In this document: positions 34,389 to 47,647 of the stretch, piece by piece
How the letters are laid out: each line of letters starts with the position of its first letter
Position numbering within the stretch: position 1 is the stretch's first letter
Assembly: GCA_023653785.1 (NCBI GenBank)
Contig: JAMKCH010058171.1
Span: 1 to 64,000 of the forward strand
Length of the DNA: 64,000 bases
Direction: 5' to 3'
Source of the DNA: Ophioderma brevispina
Lineage: Eukaryota > Echinodermata > Ophiuroidea > Amphilepidida > Ophiodermatidae
Made by a program: the position numbers and the translations under genes
Notes under the pieces: model-generated
What the model was told of the DNA's origin: nothing
What the model saw: the letters and a program-made list of their open reading frames with translations, nothing else
The model's database searches: none

Positions 34389-34900
34389 AGGGGGATGGCC
34401 CAATTTAAAGGATATGAAGTTTTCATCTTGATGATTGGCCTTCACTCCACAATCCCCATCTGTGAGTTTCGCGCCGATAATGCAATCTGTTTTGATGCGA
34501 AGCTAAAAACGTGATTTTGTAAGCCCCATAGAGTACGTGTAATTAAATATTGGCGACCACATGGGCACATTTTCACTCGAACTTCCAAATCAAACATAGT
34601 TGGCTCCTCATATTCACAAGGTAATGAGACCAATAGTGAGCTTTCTTCTGATGCCAAAAGTTGACCACTTTCCGGTAAACATCTGGGCTCTGGGGACAAG
34701 GCTCTTAGCGATCGGCCCATGGACCTTTAAACAAAACATGCCTCCTTCCTGTGGCTCACTTGGAAGCTTAATGTTTAGCCCACTTCAGAAGGTTTTTTCA
34801 CATAAACAATGGCGGAATTTGAAATAGGCACACAATACGCTACTGTGGGCACTTTTTGGGGTGGAAACCTACCTACTCCTAGTCAGGGGACACCCCCTCT
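34389..34900. mobile_element. TTAA-flanked miniature element, 512 bp
   Basis: TTAA at 34,385-34,388 and 34,901-34,904 flank ends AGGGGGATGGCCC and GGGGACACCCCCTCT, which are imperfect inverted repeats. Related pieces lie at 3,283-3,660 (left part) and 30,145-30,260 (right end, inverted). No protein is encoded. Confidence 0.75.
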
Positions 34901-34992
34901 TTAAGTTGATATTTGGAAAATAATCACCAGTTGGGTGCACCAAACTCTAATTTTAAAGCCCGTACAGAAATTGGCTCAGAACTAATACTTAA

Positions 34993-35697
34993 AGGGAACA
35001 TAATGGCATGAAAAAAATTGACATAATGAAAAAGGACCTATCTGAAAATCATTCACGAGTTTGAAAACGATTGGATGTTTACATTCTGTAAAAAAAAACA
35101 AGAAGGAGTTCTGGGGGGCGGTTGCAGTTTGTGTCAATTTCTGGAACAGAAAGCAAGGTGTTCACATCCCTGACAGAATTTTTACAGTGTATCGAGAGGT
35201 TTTGGCGACACATTCAAAAGCATTCAGACTGGAATTCAGCCATTGTACTTAAGGCTTGCAGTAAGATATCGATCTGGCAAGTGAAGATGTATTAACCGGC
35301 AATTAGCAAATATACCATAGCAATGGTCTGTGAGCTGAGGACAACATGCTTTTCAATTTGGTAATGCTGGCATAATGCATATCTGCCACCCTCCGATCTC
35401 AGGACGCTGCCCTGAAATTATGATTTTTTTGTACATTATACAAACAAATTTGACACCTCCCCGATCAGGAAGGTTTTGCTCCCATTGGTTACATGTAATT
35501 CTTTAAAACCACCTCCCTGATTTTTATGTGAAACCTCCCTGACATTGCTGAAAAGGTAAATGTTGGCAGCTCTGAGTAATGTCAGTCCATCCTTGTTCCA
35601 GAAAATTGCCACAAAACATCCAATTGTTTTCAAACTTGTGGAAGTGAATGGGTCCTTTTCTTATAGGCAATTTCTTTTTTTAATTCCATTATGTCCC
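34993..35697. mobile_element. TTAA-type miniature element with long inverted ends
   Basis: It starts TTAAAGGGAACATAATGG and ends CCATTATGTCCCTTT. Inverted arms extend over about 200 bases (GTTTGAAAACGATTGGATGT against the complement near 35,620). Related to the 168-bp element at 47,963-48,130. The right TTAA is changed to TTTT. Confidence 0.75.
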
Positions 35698-36095
35698 TTT
35701 TGGCACATGGAAAGTTAACCATGTTGTAAAACTTGTGATTATTTTCTCAAGTCCTTGCATAACCACATACTGGTCGTACATTACGAAGAATGGTGTAACC
35801 TGTCTCGGAAACCCACTTTGGTGATGATGAAAACTTCAGATGATTGCACAATTTGATTTAAAAAGGTCAACAAGATATTTTTTTTGGGGCATCGATACAT
35901 TGTGTCATATGTATGCATTCATTATCAACAGCAAATTCCTAACTCAAGGTGTAACCCGAGCTAGCCTAATCCATGTGTACTCTAAGCTTTACTCTAAAGG
36001 GTACCCCCTGTGCATTAATGATGCAGTACCTACAACTAAGTACTCGTGAAGTACACAATCCTGGGTGGATAGTATCTAGTTTACTTAGCAGTACA
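35698..36095. other. Unassigned AT-rich stretch
   Basis: No gene or repeat recognised. Confidence 0.4.
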
Positions 36096-36292
36096 CATCC
36101 TATATGTACTCTGCAGTTACCAGTCAGGTGACTGACAGGCACACAATCATGTAGGCCACCATATCCATCCTATGTGTACTCTCTTCAGTTACCATCTCGG
36201 GTGACTGACAGGCACACAATCATGTAGGCCACCAGTAGTGGAGTACCTCTGCAGCTACTCCTGGGAAGTACCTTCACAGGTTCTCCACTACC
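36096..36292 (+). repeat. Two ~70-bp tandem units followed by a hairpin
   Basis: CATCCTATATGTACTCT...GTAGGCCACCA repeats once as CATCCTATGTGTACTCT...GTAGGCCACCA. Next GTAGTGGAG (near 36,235) and CTCCACTAC (near 36,284) form a short inverted pair around GTACC-rich sequence. Confidence 0.7.
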
Positions 36293-39200
36293 GGCTGCCT
36301 AGGAGGCAGCACTTTGGACCATAGAGTGCGCCAACATTCCATTGTTTTTACGACTTTCGATCATTTCAGCTTAGTAACGTCCCTATTTGAGTTGAGCATC
36401 ACCAAAAAACTCCTAGATCTATGACATTTTGTTTAAAAACATCATATGTGACCAAAATGTTTTACATAATGGATGAAATTACTAAATAACATACAGAGCT
36501 AAAGGCTCATTTGCATGGGAGTATACCCATGCAGGTACTCCGGCATGGGGTGGACTAGTGGTTTGCTACTACTTGTGTACCTATGTGGATGATTACCCCC
36601 CCCCTTTTTTTTGCGGTGGCGATGTGGTACCCATGCGGTGGGTACTCCGTGGCTACTTAACACTTCTTCAAAGGTACTACTACTCCCATGAGAAATTGTT
36701 GTGTAGGCTAGACCCCAATAGATTCCTTACATTGTTTTTGCTACAGAAATGCCTTGAAATTGAAAACAAAGACAATTTTGATCTGCATATTTCCATATAA
36801 AACATAAGGCTAAATGTAGTATTTGCTCCTAGTAAATTAGAAATTTCCAAAATTTTTTTGTTTCCAAGAAATCATTTCTCATCTTCAATCCTTTCACATG
36901 GGGATATTTTTTGAAGAAAGCTTACATTAGTGCAAACTCAGGATTTTCACATTTTTGGCTTCATAAGTGAAGCCATATCTAATCAGGCGATTCGGCAGAG
37001 CGCGGGCGAAAAAACTATCTCCTTTTTGCACTCGTTGTGAGCATATTTGTTCAAAAATGGGTCGTGTGAAAGTGTGGATGTGCTCTTCAAGGGGAATGAA
37101 TTTCGTAGGCAAAATCTGCCCTGAAGTGTTTTATTTTGTTTGCGTTTGTTTTTTGTTTGGCTGTTTTTTGTCGAATGGGTAACCCCGTACCCAAGATACC
37201 AGAGTCAATACTCACGTGTGTGTTTGTTGTTGTATACGAACGCAGCCGTTGTAAGCGTGATTTTTAATAGCGACACCTAGATTAACGTATGCGTTCAAAT
37301 GACACGACCAAGAACATGCACTGATTGTTCTGTGATTATATGTACATTCACGTACAACATACGTGTAAAGGTTGTTATGTTATGGCCTCTATTAAGTTCG
37401 TCATGTGGGCATTCATTTGTTGTGTAAATTGAATATTCATTAAAAGGACACTCGTAAGGGAACAGCGCACCATTTTATATTTGGGGGTTGGAGTGGTGTT
37501 GTATAAATGGAGTCCTGTGCGATTGCGTCTGACGCCTTTCTGCAGTACTTTTGTTTTGTTTGGTGGTTGTGCCTAATGCTGTTCTTCGTTGCTTCTTTCT
37601 TAGGCATATTTTGTATTTTTATGAATGTAGCTATTTTCTCACTTGGAGATAGTTTGTGATGATTTTCGAAAACAATTCTGCATTTTGTAATGTTGTGTCC
37701 GGCCTTGGTATTTGTCGTGCGAACAGGTCGCGACTATGGAAGCGAACCATTTTGTACTTATAGGGTGCTTTTGGGTTTCTTGGGGCTATATGAGAATTGA
37801 TGAAATGTGAATATGTATAAAGGGTTAATTCACAAAAGGGTGAGATTTCGAAATAATATTTATTCATCCCGGGTTCTATCCATGAAGTATGATTGTTATT
37901 ACTATTATTAACATTCATGGTACGATATGCAGGCTAGTTTTACCTCAACATTTAGGTTTGCAAGATGACCATTTTCGTTCTTTGGTTGGTATCTTAGATG
38001 CCTCCCTACTCAGATGGTTTTGTTCCTAATTTGGCATTTATACATTGTTGTTGCACCAAGGTTGCCCCAGTTCAGCACAGAACACACTTGACCCATTACG
38101 TCGCATCACAGCTGATCTGTGCTGAAACCACAAACACGATAAATTATTGATAAACGCCAGCGGCCAAGCAACGGGTAAACCGCTTTCGTTTGTGTGCTAC
38201 GAGACAGCGTGCACTGAACCCACGCGGCGTTTGTGGGGTTTTAGATTTTCGCAGCTCATTTCCCTCTCCGCAATTGCGGCAGTTTTCCTTCCAATTGTCA
38301 CAATCTTTGTATCAAATGAAAGGGGAAAACCTATTTTCCTTTGAAAAATTCCACTCTTTATGTAAAAAATACGACATTTTCACCTTAAAATTACATTTGA
38401 TTGAGCAACAACCTCGTCCCAGCTGGACCGCCAAAAATCCCCGAAAAAATCACTCCCGACTTCACTCAGTATGACATTTTTAATAAGTATCGCTGAGCAA
38501 GATAGATTCCATGGTGAATTTGCCACTTTCGCGTTGCATACATCCCGAAATTTACAGCTACTGTTTTCATTTTCTCTTATTTCGCCTAAGTGAAAGTTCA
38601 TACATGTTGACCCATTCCTTGGGGAAATATCCCCCCGCCAACTATTTGTCCTCCCGGCGATGTCCACTCTCGCATGCCTACAAAATCCCGGGACCCGCGA
38701 GTCCCAGAAAAAACTTTTTCACAGCCGCGAAAAATTTGTTTAAGCCTAACAAAATCTCGGGGGAAAATAGGAAAAAAAAAGCTTCCGTCCAAACTAAAGA
38801 TTATAGTTCACATGAACGTTGTCTTTTGTGCACAATGGAGTTCCCACAAATGATAGTTTTGTGAGCACGTCAGTATCGAGCAGTCCGGAGCTTGAGATCA
38901 TTTTGAAAATATAGTCCTCTAACCCCAAGTGTACCATGCTATTTGCCTAAATGTCGGCAAGTCTGATCAATTGGTGAAGTTGTGTTTTAATAAAAACATC
39001 GGGAAAAACATCAGTCTTCATATAATTAATTATAATTTGTTTTTCCTTTTCATTGACCTCAGCAACGCTTCACAAATACGGGATAAGCACCCCCAGACAG
39101 CCCTCCCGCTATCCCCATATTTAAACATTTTGCGGAACGCCCGACTTTCCAGCAGCATTGTCGACAAGGTTGGCCTTTGTTTCTTCATTAAAGTAGAACA

Positions 39201-40114
39201 TAATGAAATGGCAGGTTATATCATTATCCCTCCTCACGGTCATTTCAACAAGTGTAACATGCATATCATTATATCATATATTGAGCCTATTATAGTACTT
39301 AAATAAGTTTCTTCTTGGCCGGTCCGAGTCGGAACCAGTAAGCTCATATTATCTTCCTCATTAACCCTTGAAGTGAGTTTCAGCTTGAAAATTCATCAAA
39401 GTTTCTAATCCATTGGATGATTCCAAACATCCATTTCTTTTTAAAATATAAACTACATATTGAGCATTTATTCATACCAAATTCTTATCTTAAATCATGT
39501 TTATATGTGCATACTGAGTAAGTTTATTTTTTTTTTAAACGTAAAAAGATCCATGAAATCAGGACCTCTATGATGAAAAGTAGCACTCAAAGAGTTAAAT
39601 GTAACCTACTAGCTTTGTATAATTCAATATTGTGGAGCCTGTCAGAAACTTAAAGCTAATACCCACTTGACCTGGTTCACCTACCCAGCTGTGGCCTCAC
39701 CCTTTGACTATCCCACTTCTGATACAAGGGTATGGCAAGAACTGTGGGGTATTATTGGATAGTTTTTATTTTTATTTTATGGGAGGGGAGGGGAGCTTGA
39801 GAAACAAATTTACATGTTTGACTATTAACAATATATTTTAGTGGACAATGATTTTTTTTCTAATTAAAAAAAAAAACGCAGAAAGACAAGTGTAGTTTTC
39901 TTTTCTTTTCTGTGGGGTCTTGTTTTGGCCATTTTAATTAAGAAAAATAATATCGTCATTTTACAATAAAATTTACCCTTCAAAATGTTACCAACCTTTA
40001 AATCAAATTAAATTATTGAAACAATAAAAATGGCCCGCCCCAGAATTTGCGATGGAACCCTCAAAATCCTCAAAATTTTGGCAATTCGCGGGTCATTTCA
40101 AACTTAGTTACTAA
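36293..40114. other. Unassigned, AT-rich, no supported gene
   Basis: Frames up to 125 codons (38,929-39,306) exist but lack domains, and their codon use looks like AT-rich noise. A TATAAATG word at 37,502 is followed by GC-richer sequence, and a 10-base inverted pair TTCAGCACAG/CTGTGCTGAA lies at about 38,069-38,128. I find no splice-bounded exon. Confidence 0.35.
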
Positions 40115-41080
40115 CCTGACCATGTTACCTTAAAATGTCGAATTATAATATTGCTTGTTATGCGCACATATGTCGATCGCTTTTCATGACACTTAGATAC
40201 AATGGGCCCTTTGGTATGTCCACATGTTATGACCTCAATTTTGACCTAAATTGGTCAGCATTATAAATTGCTTTGTGTACCACATATGTTGATCATTTCT
40301 ATGACACTTAATAGAATTACCCTTGGTGAATGTCCCACATGTTGGTGACCCTCATGTGAACTTTGTGACCTTCATGTGACCTTAAACTTGGTCAGACTTA
40401 TAAAAATTGATTGGAGTATCCCCATATCGATTGATTTCTTGACACTTAGATAGATTGACTCTTGGGTAATGTCCCCACATGTTGGTGACTCATGTGACTA
40501 AAATGGTCAGAATTATAACATTGCTTGGTGTATCCAGCATATTTTCGATCAATTCTCATGACACTTAGATCACATTGTTCCTTGGGTTATGTCCCCCAAT
40601 TTTTGGTGACCTCATGTACCTTAAATTGGTCAGAATATAAAATGCTTTGGTGTATCCACATAGGTTCAATAGTTTCCATGACACTTAGATAGAATGAACC
40701 CATGGGGGTGATCCCACTGTTGGGACCTCATGTGACCTGACCTTAAACATGGTAGAATTTAAAATTGCGTGGTTGTAAATCCACATATGTCAATCGTTTA
40801 TGGAAAAAAAAAAAACCCCCCCCACTTAGATAAATGACCCTTGGGTAGGTTGTCCTACATGTTTAAGTGACCTCGTGTTGACCTTAATGATCAGAATTAT
40901 AAATTGCTTGGTGTATCCACTAATGTTCGATCCAATTATATGACACTATAGTAAAATGGCCCCTGGTAGTGTCCCCACATGTTATGACCTCATGTGACCT
41001 TAGAACATGGTCGAATTCCAAACATGATTGTTTTGCACATTTCGATCGATTTTTCATGACCTTAATACATTGGCACTTGG
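40115..41080 (+). repeat. Satellite, ~120-bp unit, about eight copies
   Basis: Each unit reads TTGGTCAGAATTATAAA, TTGCTTGGTGTATCCACATA, GATCGATTTTCATGACACTT, AGATAGAATG, CCCTTGGGTAATGTCCCCAC, ATGTTGGTGACC and TCATGTGACCTTAAA with variation. An A run followed by a C run interrupts one unit near 40,806. Confidence 0.88.
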
Positions 41081-41389
41081 GTAGCTGAAATTCCAACTTC
41101 TTCAAGAGGAACGCATTTGGAGATAGTTGAGCAAATTCGGAGCGTGGTATCCCTCGGCTATCATCTTGTAATTCTTGCTTTCAATTATTCTACCCTACAT
41201 GATCATTGTTATCTTCAAAACCTAAATTGGCACCTTTATGTGCCATAATCCTTCCCTTGCACCTACTTTGTATTATGTGGCCGTTTGTTTTTTGTCTTTT
41301 TAATAATACTTTAAAAGTAAAACCCCTACCTCATTTTTGTGTGTGTCTACACTAGATGCGGAAGACCCTACTATCAAAAATCTGTATCC

Positions 41390-41522
41390 GTCCATTGTGT
41401 GTATGTGTGTGCGTTTGTGTCTGTATGTTGTGGTATGTAGTAAAATGTGTGTTATGTGTGTGGTGTGGTGTTCATGCATGTGTACATATATGGTGCGTAT
41501 TTATGTATGTATGTAATGCAGG
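41390..41522 (+). repeat. Imperfect (TG)n microsatellite
   Basis: Runs of GTGTGTATGTGTGTG with ATG variants. The frame across it is a repeat artefact. Confidence 0.8.
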
Positions 41523-43492
41523 ATGCATGCATCTCCCCAATCAAAAAGGGCGAGATGATACTTGCTATAGTTGAGAATGATTGTGGTGAGGTCATATGCA
41601 TACAAAATGGCTGACTTCAGGGTGAGTAAAAAAAAAACTTGACCCAGTTGGTGTCCGCCATTTTTGGATTTTAAATACCTAACCATATGTGGTATCATCT
41701 GAAAACTTTTCATGTCTTTATTGGCTGCAAGAATAATTCGTCTCGGTTAGGTATAGACCTGAGCCTAGCTTGTTTGAATCAAGTAGGCTGTTTTTTGGGC
41801 GCTGTCCACTGATTCACTATAAATGAACGCGTTCAGACAAGCCAGGCAAATCAGTGTCCAGAAGCACATCGGGCTATTTATTGACTGCAGAAATAAATGT
41901 GACGCTATCTAACCCCAGCCCACAAATTCAGTCACAATTGAATATCATCCCGCTAACATGGTTTCTTTCTATGTCCTCATCACCCATAAACATAATTTGA
42001 AACATAAATTAACTGTGATACATGTATCAGTTTCTGGAGGAGTTGAATGAATCATACCAATGAAGGAACAGTATCGACAAACAACCTTTATGAGGTTAAA
42101 GTATTGGCTATATTTGTAGACAAAAGATCCCAGCATCTGGAAAAGTTGTTTAAAAAAACTTACATTAGCACTATCTTTTACACCTTGATATACCACTTTA
42201 TTTGATATAAACATAGACATACCCTTGTCATCACTTTGGGGAATCATTTGCCTTGCGTAGTTGGCCACCTTGCATTCAAATGGGAATCCATGAATGTTAT
42301 GTTCGGACTACTTGATTCAAAGACTGTAGCTCGGCCTTAACTGATTGGAATTATCTTGCAGCAAATTAAGAACTGAAATAGGCTTTTCCATGGTACCGTA
42401 CATCTCTTAGATGTTTATTTAATCAGGTCAGTTTTTTTGACTCACCCTTAAATGATTACATGTGTACTGAACAAGCAACAAATCAAACTACTACACCTCC
42501 ACTCAATAAGCTCAACAACACTTTTTCTATGAAGCTTAGCACCATTGGTGCTCTGTTTAGGGAAACCTGTTTTGTGAAATCTCTTGTTGCACCTTTAATA
42601 TGGGTGAGCTTAAATGAGTTGAACTCAGAATTTTTGGGTAAGTGGTCAGATTTAATCTGTTTGACAACATTTGATCAGATCATTCACATTTAGTTTTTGA
42701 AGTGAGATCTTCAATTAACTCATGTCACATTTGTGTGGAATGTTACTCTTCACATTGTAAAATTTTGTGATTCTGACATTGGACCCGTGAGTGACAGACT
42801 TTCCAACCAAGTTAGAAAAGACTTCAACATGTTTTTTACAATTATTACTTTTGCATTAAATGTGCAAGTGAATTGCAATAATGGTGGTCCTTCACTTTCC
42901 CTTGCCAATCAAGAATTCATATTCAGCTTGTTCATTGTTTAAAATATGCCTAATTGGTCTTTGAACGTGGCAGAGCGTTATTTCTCGCAACCTTAAAGGT
43001 GCAACAATAGATTCACATTAGGTGTCCCTAAAAAATCAAAAGTACTGATTTTGCACTGATGGAACTTTCATCAAACAATATCCCCAGCTGAAAGATGAAG
43101 CTGAGAAATGTTTTCTTTGGTACAAATATTGTGGAATTTCTAATTTCGTATTGAGCAAATATGAAAAATCAAAAAAACAAATAAGATATTGCTAGTTATC
43201 AGAGTAAATCTGACACTTGTTACGTCTTTCGCGGCGCATTGCAATCTTGATACAAAATTGTGTGAAGAAACAAATTTGGGACCGTAGTAATAAATAGTGA
43301 AGAAATCTTAGTCAGTGTCCTCCTAGTGAATGTAAGATGTTTTGTGTACTACAACGCGACCAGCAGGCATTTCCTTGTAACGATACATAACGGTACATGA
43401 TCAATAACGGGACCTGCACATCAGGGCACCACTTATCTTCATCTGCTATAAATCCTCTGGCGAACAAATGAGAGGTGTGCTGCCTTTACCAC
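41523..43492. other. Mostly unassigned; holds one exon candidate
   Basis: Outside the - strand exon candidate at 42,164-42,307, the + frames at 42,460-42,693 and 42,733-42,942 are moderately ordinary in composition but unrecognised. No repeat unit is apparent. Confidence 0.3.
42164..42307 (-). CDS. Orphan exon candidate, 48 codons, unknown product
   Basis: On the - strand a TAG acceptor precedes the segment and GCTAAT/GTAAGT, a perfect donor, follows. The 144 bases are exactly 48 open codons in phase 0, containing GFPFECKVANYARQM and MSMFISNKVVYQGV. The composition is that of a folded protein, unlike the repeat frames around it. I do not recognise the family and found no neighbouring exon. 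Alternatives are chance or a transposon fragment. Confidence 0.35.
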
Positions 43493-44435
43493 CTTGTGAA
43501 ATTTTATGGTGGCAGAATTCTAAATTCATCCTTTTAGAAGTTAGAACGCGTAAATTTGTTCGAAATTCTAACCGTAAAAAAATGGCAAAATGCAAGGCAT
43601 TTACGGGTTTAGAGTCCAAATGTACCAGAATGGGAGGAAAGTTTTTGCAAGTGCCAGTCGCCTTGCGAGAAACTAATTTACAAGTCCATCGTCAAACTTT
43701 CTGCAACGCAGGCCCATTCAAATTTACAATAGGTCGGTCTCTACCATCAACTGCGCCATTTGTGGATAGAGTTTCTCTCAAGACATCATAGTTTTTGGTG
43801 CCGCACCCCTATAGTTTGGGCCTGGGAATCCGCGTTTTCAGGAGCACAAATTCCGAGGACAAATTAGCATTTTCTGGGCTCCTATTCCGGGCTCCTATCG
43901 CAGCAGCGGCCATGCATGTGAACAACATACTTGAGGTGTTGGGAAACAGACGCTCTATGACGTGTGGACTGTGACAGGCTGCTGATCCCTGTGGGCATTT
44001 TTCACATTCATTCAACACGCTCTATTTGGAGCTTCTGAATAGCGATTAATACTGTAATCTTGGATAGGAACGAAGGGAGTAGCAACCATTAATCAACGTG
44101 AATACTGTAGCGTGTGTCAGAAGTATTTCCTTCTTTTTGGCATTTTAACACGCACAATTCACTAGTTACTATTTCCTATGTCTTGAGATTCTAGTCTTTC
44201 CCTCAAAGGGGGATTTTTTGGCTTTTTGTTTCATTCAATAGGATGAATCTTTTTGAATATCGCAATTTTTTTTCAATCCAAGATGCCGCCATTACTATGG
44301 CAACGGTCACATGTCGCCAAAACCACATGTCAGCATTACCGAAGGGTCGATTGTGTAAAGCAGTGAATCAAGATGTAAAAAACTTATACTCAACGTAATG
44401 AGAAGGAGGAATAACCTACCGGCTGGAGCCTCTGA

Positions 44436-44998
44436 TAGTTCTGCTGAGCATAACCTTTTTGTCTTCATTCTCTTTTAACTATGGACATTATCGTATATCG
44501 CTAACGCGGTTAGGCCGCTGTACAGGGACTTGGTATCACATATCTAACGCGTGCTGGTGTATCCGGCACTCCACCACATGTGTCATCTTATGTCACCCAA
44601 AAGTGCTTAGTGGAGAATCGTAATGGTTTGTTGATGAACCAACCACCAAGTGTCGACCGTTGACCCGTCAAACTCCACCAACTGGCAACCACTCACTCAT
44701 GACATTTTATGGAGTAAATAATTCTGAGTTGAAAAATTCCTCCGATTTAGCTACATTTTTCGCCGTTTGGATGAACACAATGTGCGGATTCTTGTTCGTA
44801 TATTTGTAAGATGTAGCAGATTCCTGTTTAGGTAAGTTTGTCATAGCTTGCTATGTCCCATGACTTTAAATTGGGTGTTGGCTTATTGTGGATCCCAGTC
44901 CCTGTACGAGCGGCATAACCTTTACGTTATCTGATTATACTGATAATTCCAAATGTAAAAGATAATGAAAGACAAAAGGTTATGCTCAGGCAGAACTA
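44436..44998. mobile_element. 563-bp terminal-inverted-repeat element in copy 2
   Basis: Ends are inverted over about 105 bases: TAGTTCTGCTGAGCATAACC on the left, and the right end complemented gives TAGTTCTGCCTGAGCATAAC. Pairing continues to CTGTACAGGGACT. GAGCCTCTGA (44,426-44,435) and GAGCCTGTGA (44,999-45,008) flank it as a near-perfect 8-10 bp duplication, and copy 1 has GAGCCTGTAA once at 5,269. Probably non-autonomous. Confidence 0.85.
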
Positions 44999-45045
44999 GA
45001 GCCTGTGACAGAGAACATTCAATTGATAAAAGAACTTTGTAAGTC

Positions 45046-45614
45046 CAGGGGGGCTGGCCAAGATAGCGTCGTTTTTGCCGTTTCCCATAGTTTTAGCACG
45101 TATCACGAAAACTTGACAAATATTCTAAAGCTCGAAAATATGTTTAATATCAATATTTTTTCCACTCAAAATCCGTTTGCGTTGAATCAACTCCATTGTA
45201 AGTATTTTTTTTTTGTATGAATAACGGTAAAACAGGATCCATTTTGAACGAGGCTCGTTTGACCTCATGTTCAATCACAGGGTCACCGCTATTTATCGCT
45301 GCAACCATGTACCAGGCCCGGTACCAGTAGCCTATGCACCACCGGGGTGAAATGATTCGTTGACCTGAAGTAGCAATCCTCTCATGTCCTGTCTTTAAAA
45401 ACGATTTGATGAAGTTTTGCAAGCACTCATTATGCACCACCGACTAGAGCAAGGCAATTTAGATCGACGCGGCTCCGTACGGGAAGTTCCCACTCGCCAC
45501 TCACTGATCTATTATAAACGCGCACAGTGACTTCGAATTCCGGTCACTGTTCATGCTCATCAATGGACTCGTTCGGCAGTTTTGCGCTATGAATGAAGCT
45601 TGGCCGCCACGCCG
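45046..45614. mobile_element. hAT-like element, 569 bp, perfect 8-bp duplication
   Basis: TGTAAGTC flanks both ends (45,038-45,045 and 45,615-45,622); copy 1 has the uninterrupted site near 5,308-5,320. The left end CAGGGGGGCTGGCCAAG and the complemented right end CGGCGTGGCGGCCAAG are imperfect inverted repeats. Internal frames (up to 96 codons) have no transposase motif, so it is non-autonomous. Confidence 0.85.
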
Positions 45615-47546
45615 TGTAAGTCATAAAACTCTGAAAACGGACTTTATCAAAGTTTAACTGCATTTTCTCACATATTATTTTTTTCAATTTGTGTTGCCAT
45701 GGGTGAACAGTCAATCTCAAGAACCATAGGTGGTCTTCACTTATTTTTTTCACTGTTTTTCTTTCTAGGACCACACAATGAACCAAAATTATGAATTCAT
45801 TCTTTGGGACATGTCCATTTGGATCTTTTGACCAAACCATAATTATGGTTTCCTGCTGTTTCAGATTTACCAGACTTCTACCCTGCTTACCATGCAATAA
45901 TGTGCTAATATTTGGTTCATTACTAGCTTTAAACCTCAGCTCCATTTGCTTTTGTTTCATCTCAATTAGGATGAATACTTTTACGATACTCCTGTTCCCG
46001 TTATTGACACAAGTCGCAAATTTTCAATCCACATTTGCGGCCATTACCCATGGCACTGGGTCACATGACCAGCATTTCGCGTTAATTTTTGTGGCAACCA
46101 GGTTTAGGGTATGCAATACACAAATTAAGCACTTGAGATACTACTCTGATATTGAGAAAAACCAAGTTGTTTATGAAATGTGTGGTTCGGACTAGGATCC
46201 CCCCTTACGCGAACAGATTGACATCACTCAGTGATTCAAGAACCCCTTGTTTGGATACAAAGTTGTAAATAGTTTGTTTTATTTGATTTTTTCTTGCCTA
46301 GTAGGCAACTACCTTGAGTCCGTGGAAGTTAAGTGCGTGTTCCGATCGTCTGTTGGGACCCCCTTTTTACCCGGAAGTAGTATCGATTTTGATATCAGAT
46401 GAAAAGCCGTATTTCTATTGTTCGTCCTGAAATTTGAACCCTCAAAATCCATTCCAATCCAAAGATATAAACAAACAAACGCCCGTTTTAGTGTTTAACC
46501 ATCAATATTTAGCACGGTATTGAAGGGGCTTTGCAAGATGCATTATTGCGTGATCATTAAAACCGAAGTTTGTTTCCCACGGTAGCTTCATGGGGTCCTA
46601 TGTGCAGTGGTCAGGCTCTCATATGTATCAAGTAGATAAAGTAATAGACATAAATTGGAACAAGCACCTTTAAAGGGGTGGGAACATGATTAGAACCGGT
46701 CTTATTTTTTTTACATTCATTACATGTATATAGAAGTACAATAGACAAAAAATGAACTTATGGAGCCATATTAAAAGTAGCGTAGTTTCGTTAACATCCG
46801 AGAACAATGAGAACCAAGACACGTTCTGCGAGGAAACGGTCCGAGATGCAAGGAGAACCAACGCGTTCGTTTTCCCTGGAAGACGAGATGCAATGAGAAT
46901 CATTCGTCTCCTTCGGGGAAATGGACCGAGTTGGGCAATGAGAGTCATTTTGCGCGACCAAAAATAGTTGTTAAAGTCCGAGACTGAATTTTTCGACCGG
47001 TACCAAGGATTTGTTGCCTCTCATTGCATCTCGTGCGTGTTAGGGTTAATTGGCCATAATGAGACACTTCAGAAAACGGGTGGAGAGTTTCACACAATTG
47101 GAGGCCTTATGTGTGAATCCTTTTCCGCCAGGGCACTCGCGAAAAACTTCTTGAGGTTTTGGCCCCAAATTATTCTCCTGGACTAGAGGTCAAAGACTCT
47201 ATGCCTGAGTATCCGGCAGACCATATGCTACGGGACTATGCTCCTGGAGCGTAATTTTGGGCCGAAATCTCATCGAAGCCCTCGTGTGCCCAATGGCACA
47301 GGTTGACGTCACCACGGGATGTTGCCCAGTTTTTACCTAACTTTGGAGTTTTTTGCAGCGTGAGGTTGGGTGGGGGATTATTATGCCAAATCAATAAACA
47401 TTATGGGCAGATCAATTGTAACCATTTCAATTAATAATCGCACATTTTTACTTTATGGTTGATACCAAATTTTTTGTTATATTGTAACAAAACATTCCTG
47501 CCCTCCTTTATGTTTTAATCTATTGATTTCTTTTGTTTGTTACCAG

Positions 47547-47647
47547 GATCAACCATGCCAAGGTGTAGCAATTGTAAGCAGTCTGGTGGGTACTATGAAG
47601 CAATATGGCTTGTATTACTGCAGTTTGTGGTGATACTTCATGCACAT
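47547..47647 (+). pseudogene. Exon-like zinc-ribbon piece, copy 2
   Basis: Same as 7,503-7,597: TTACCAG acceptor, ATG at 47,555, MPRCSNCKQSGGYYEA, then a shift before YYCS. The second cysteine pair falls out of frame through one-base changes at different positions from copy 1. Different breaks in the two copies suggest either independent decay or sequencing error in a once-intact exon. Confidence 0.35.
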
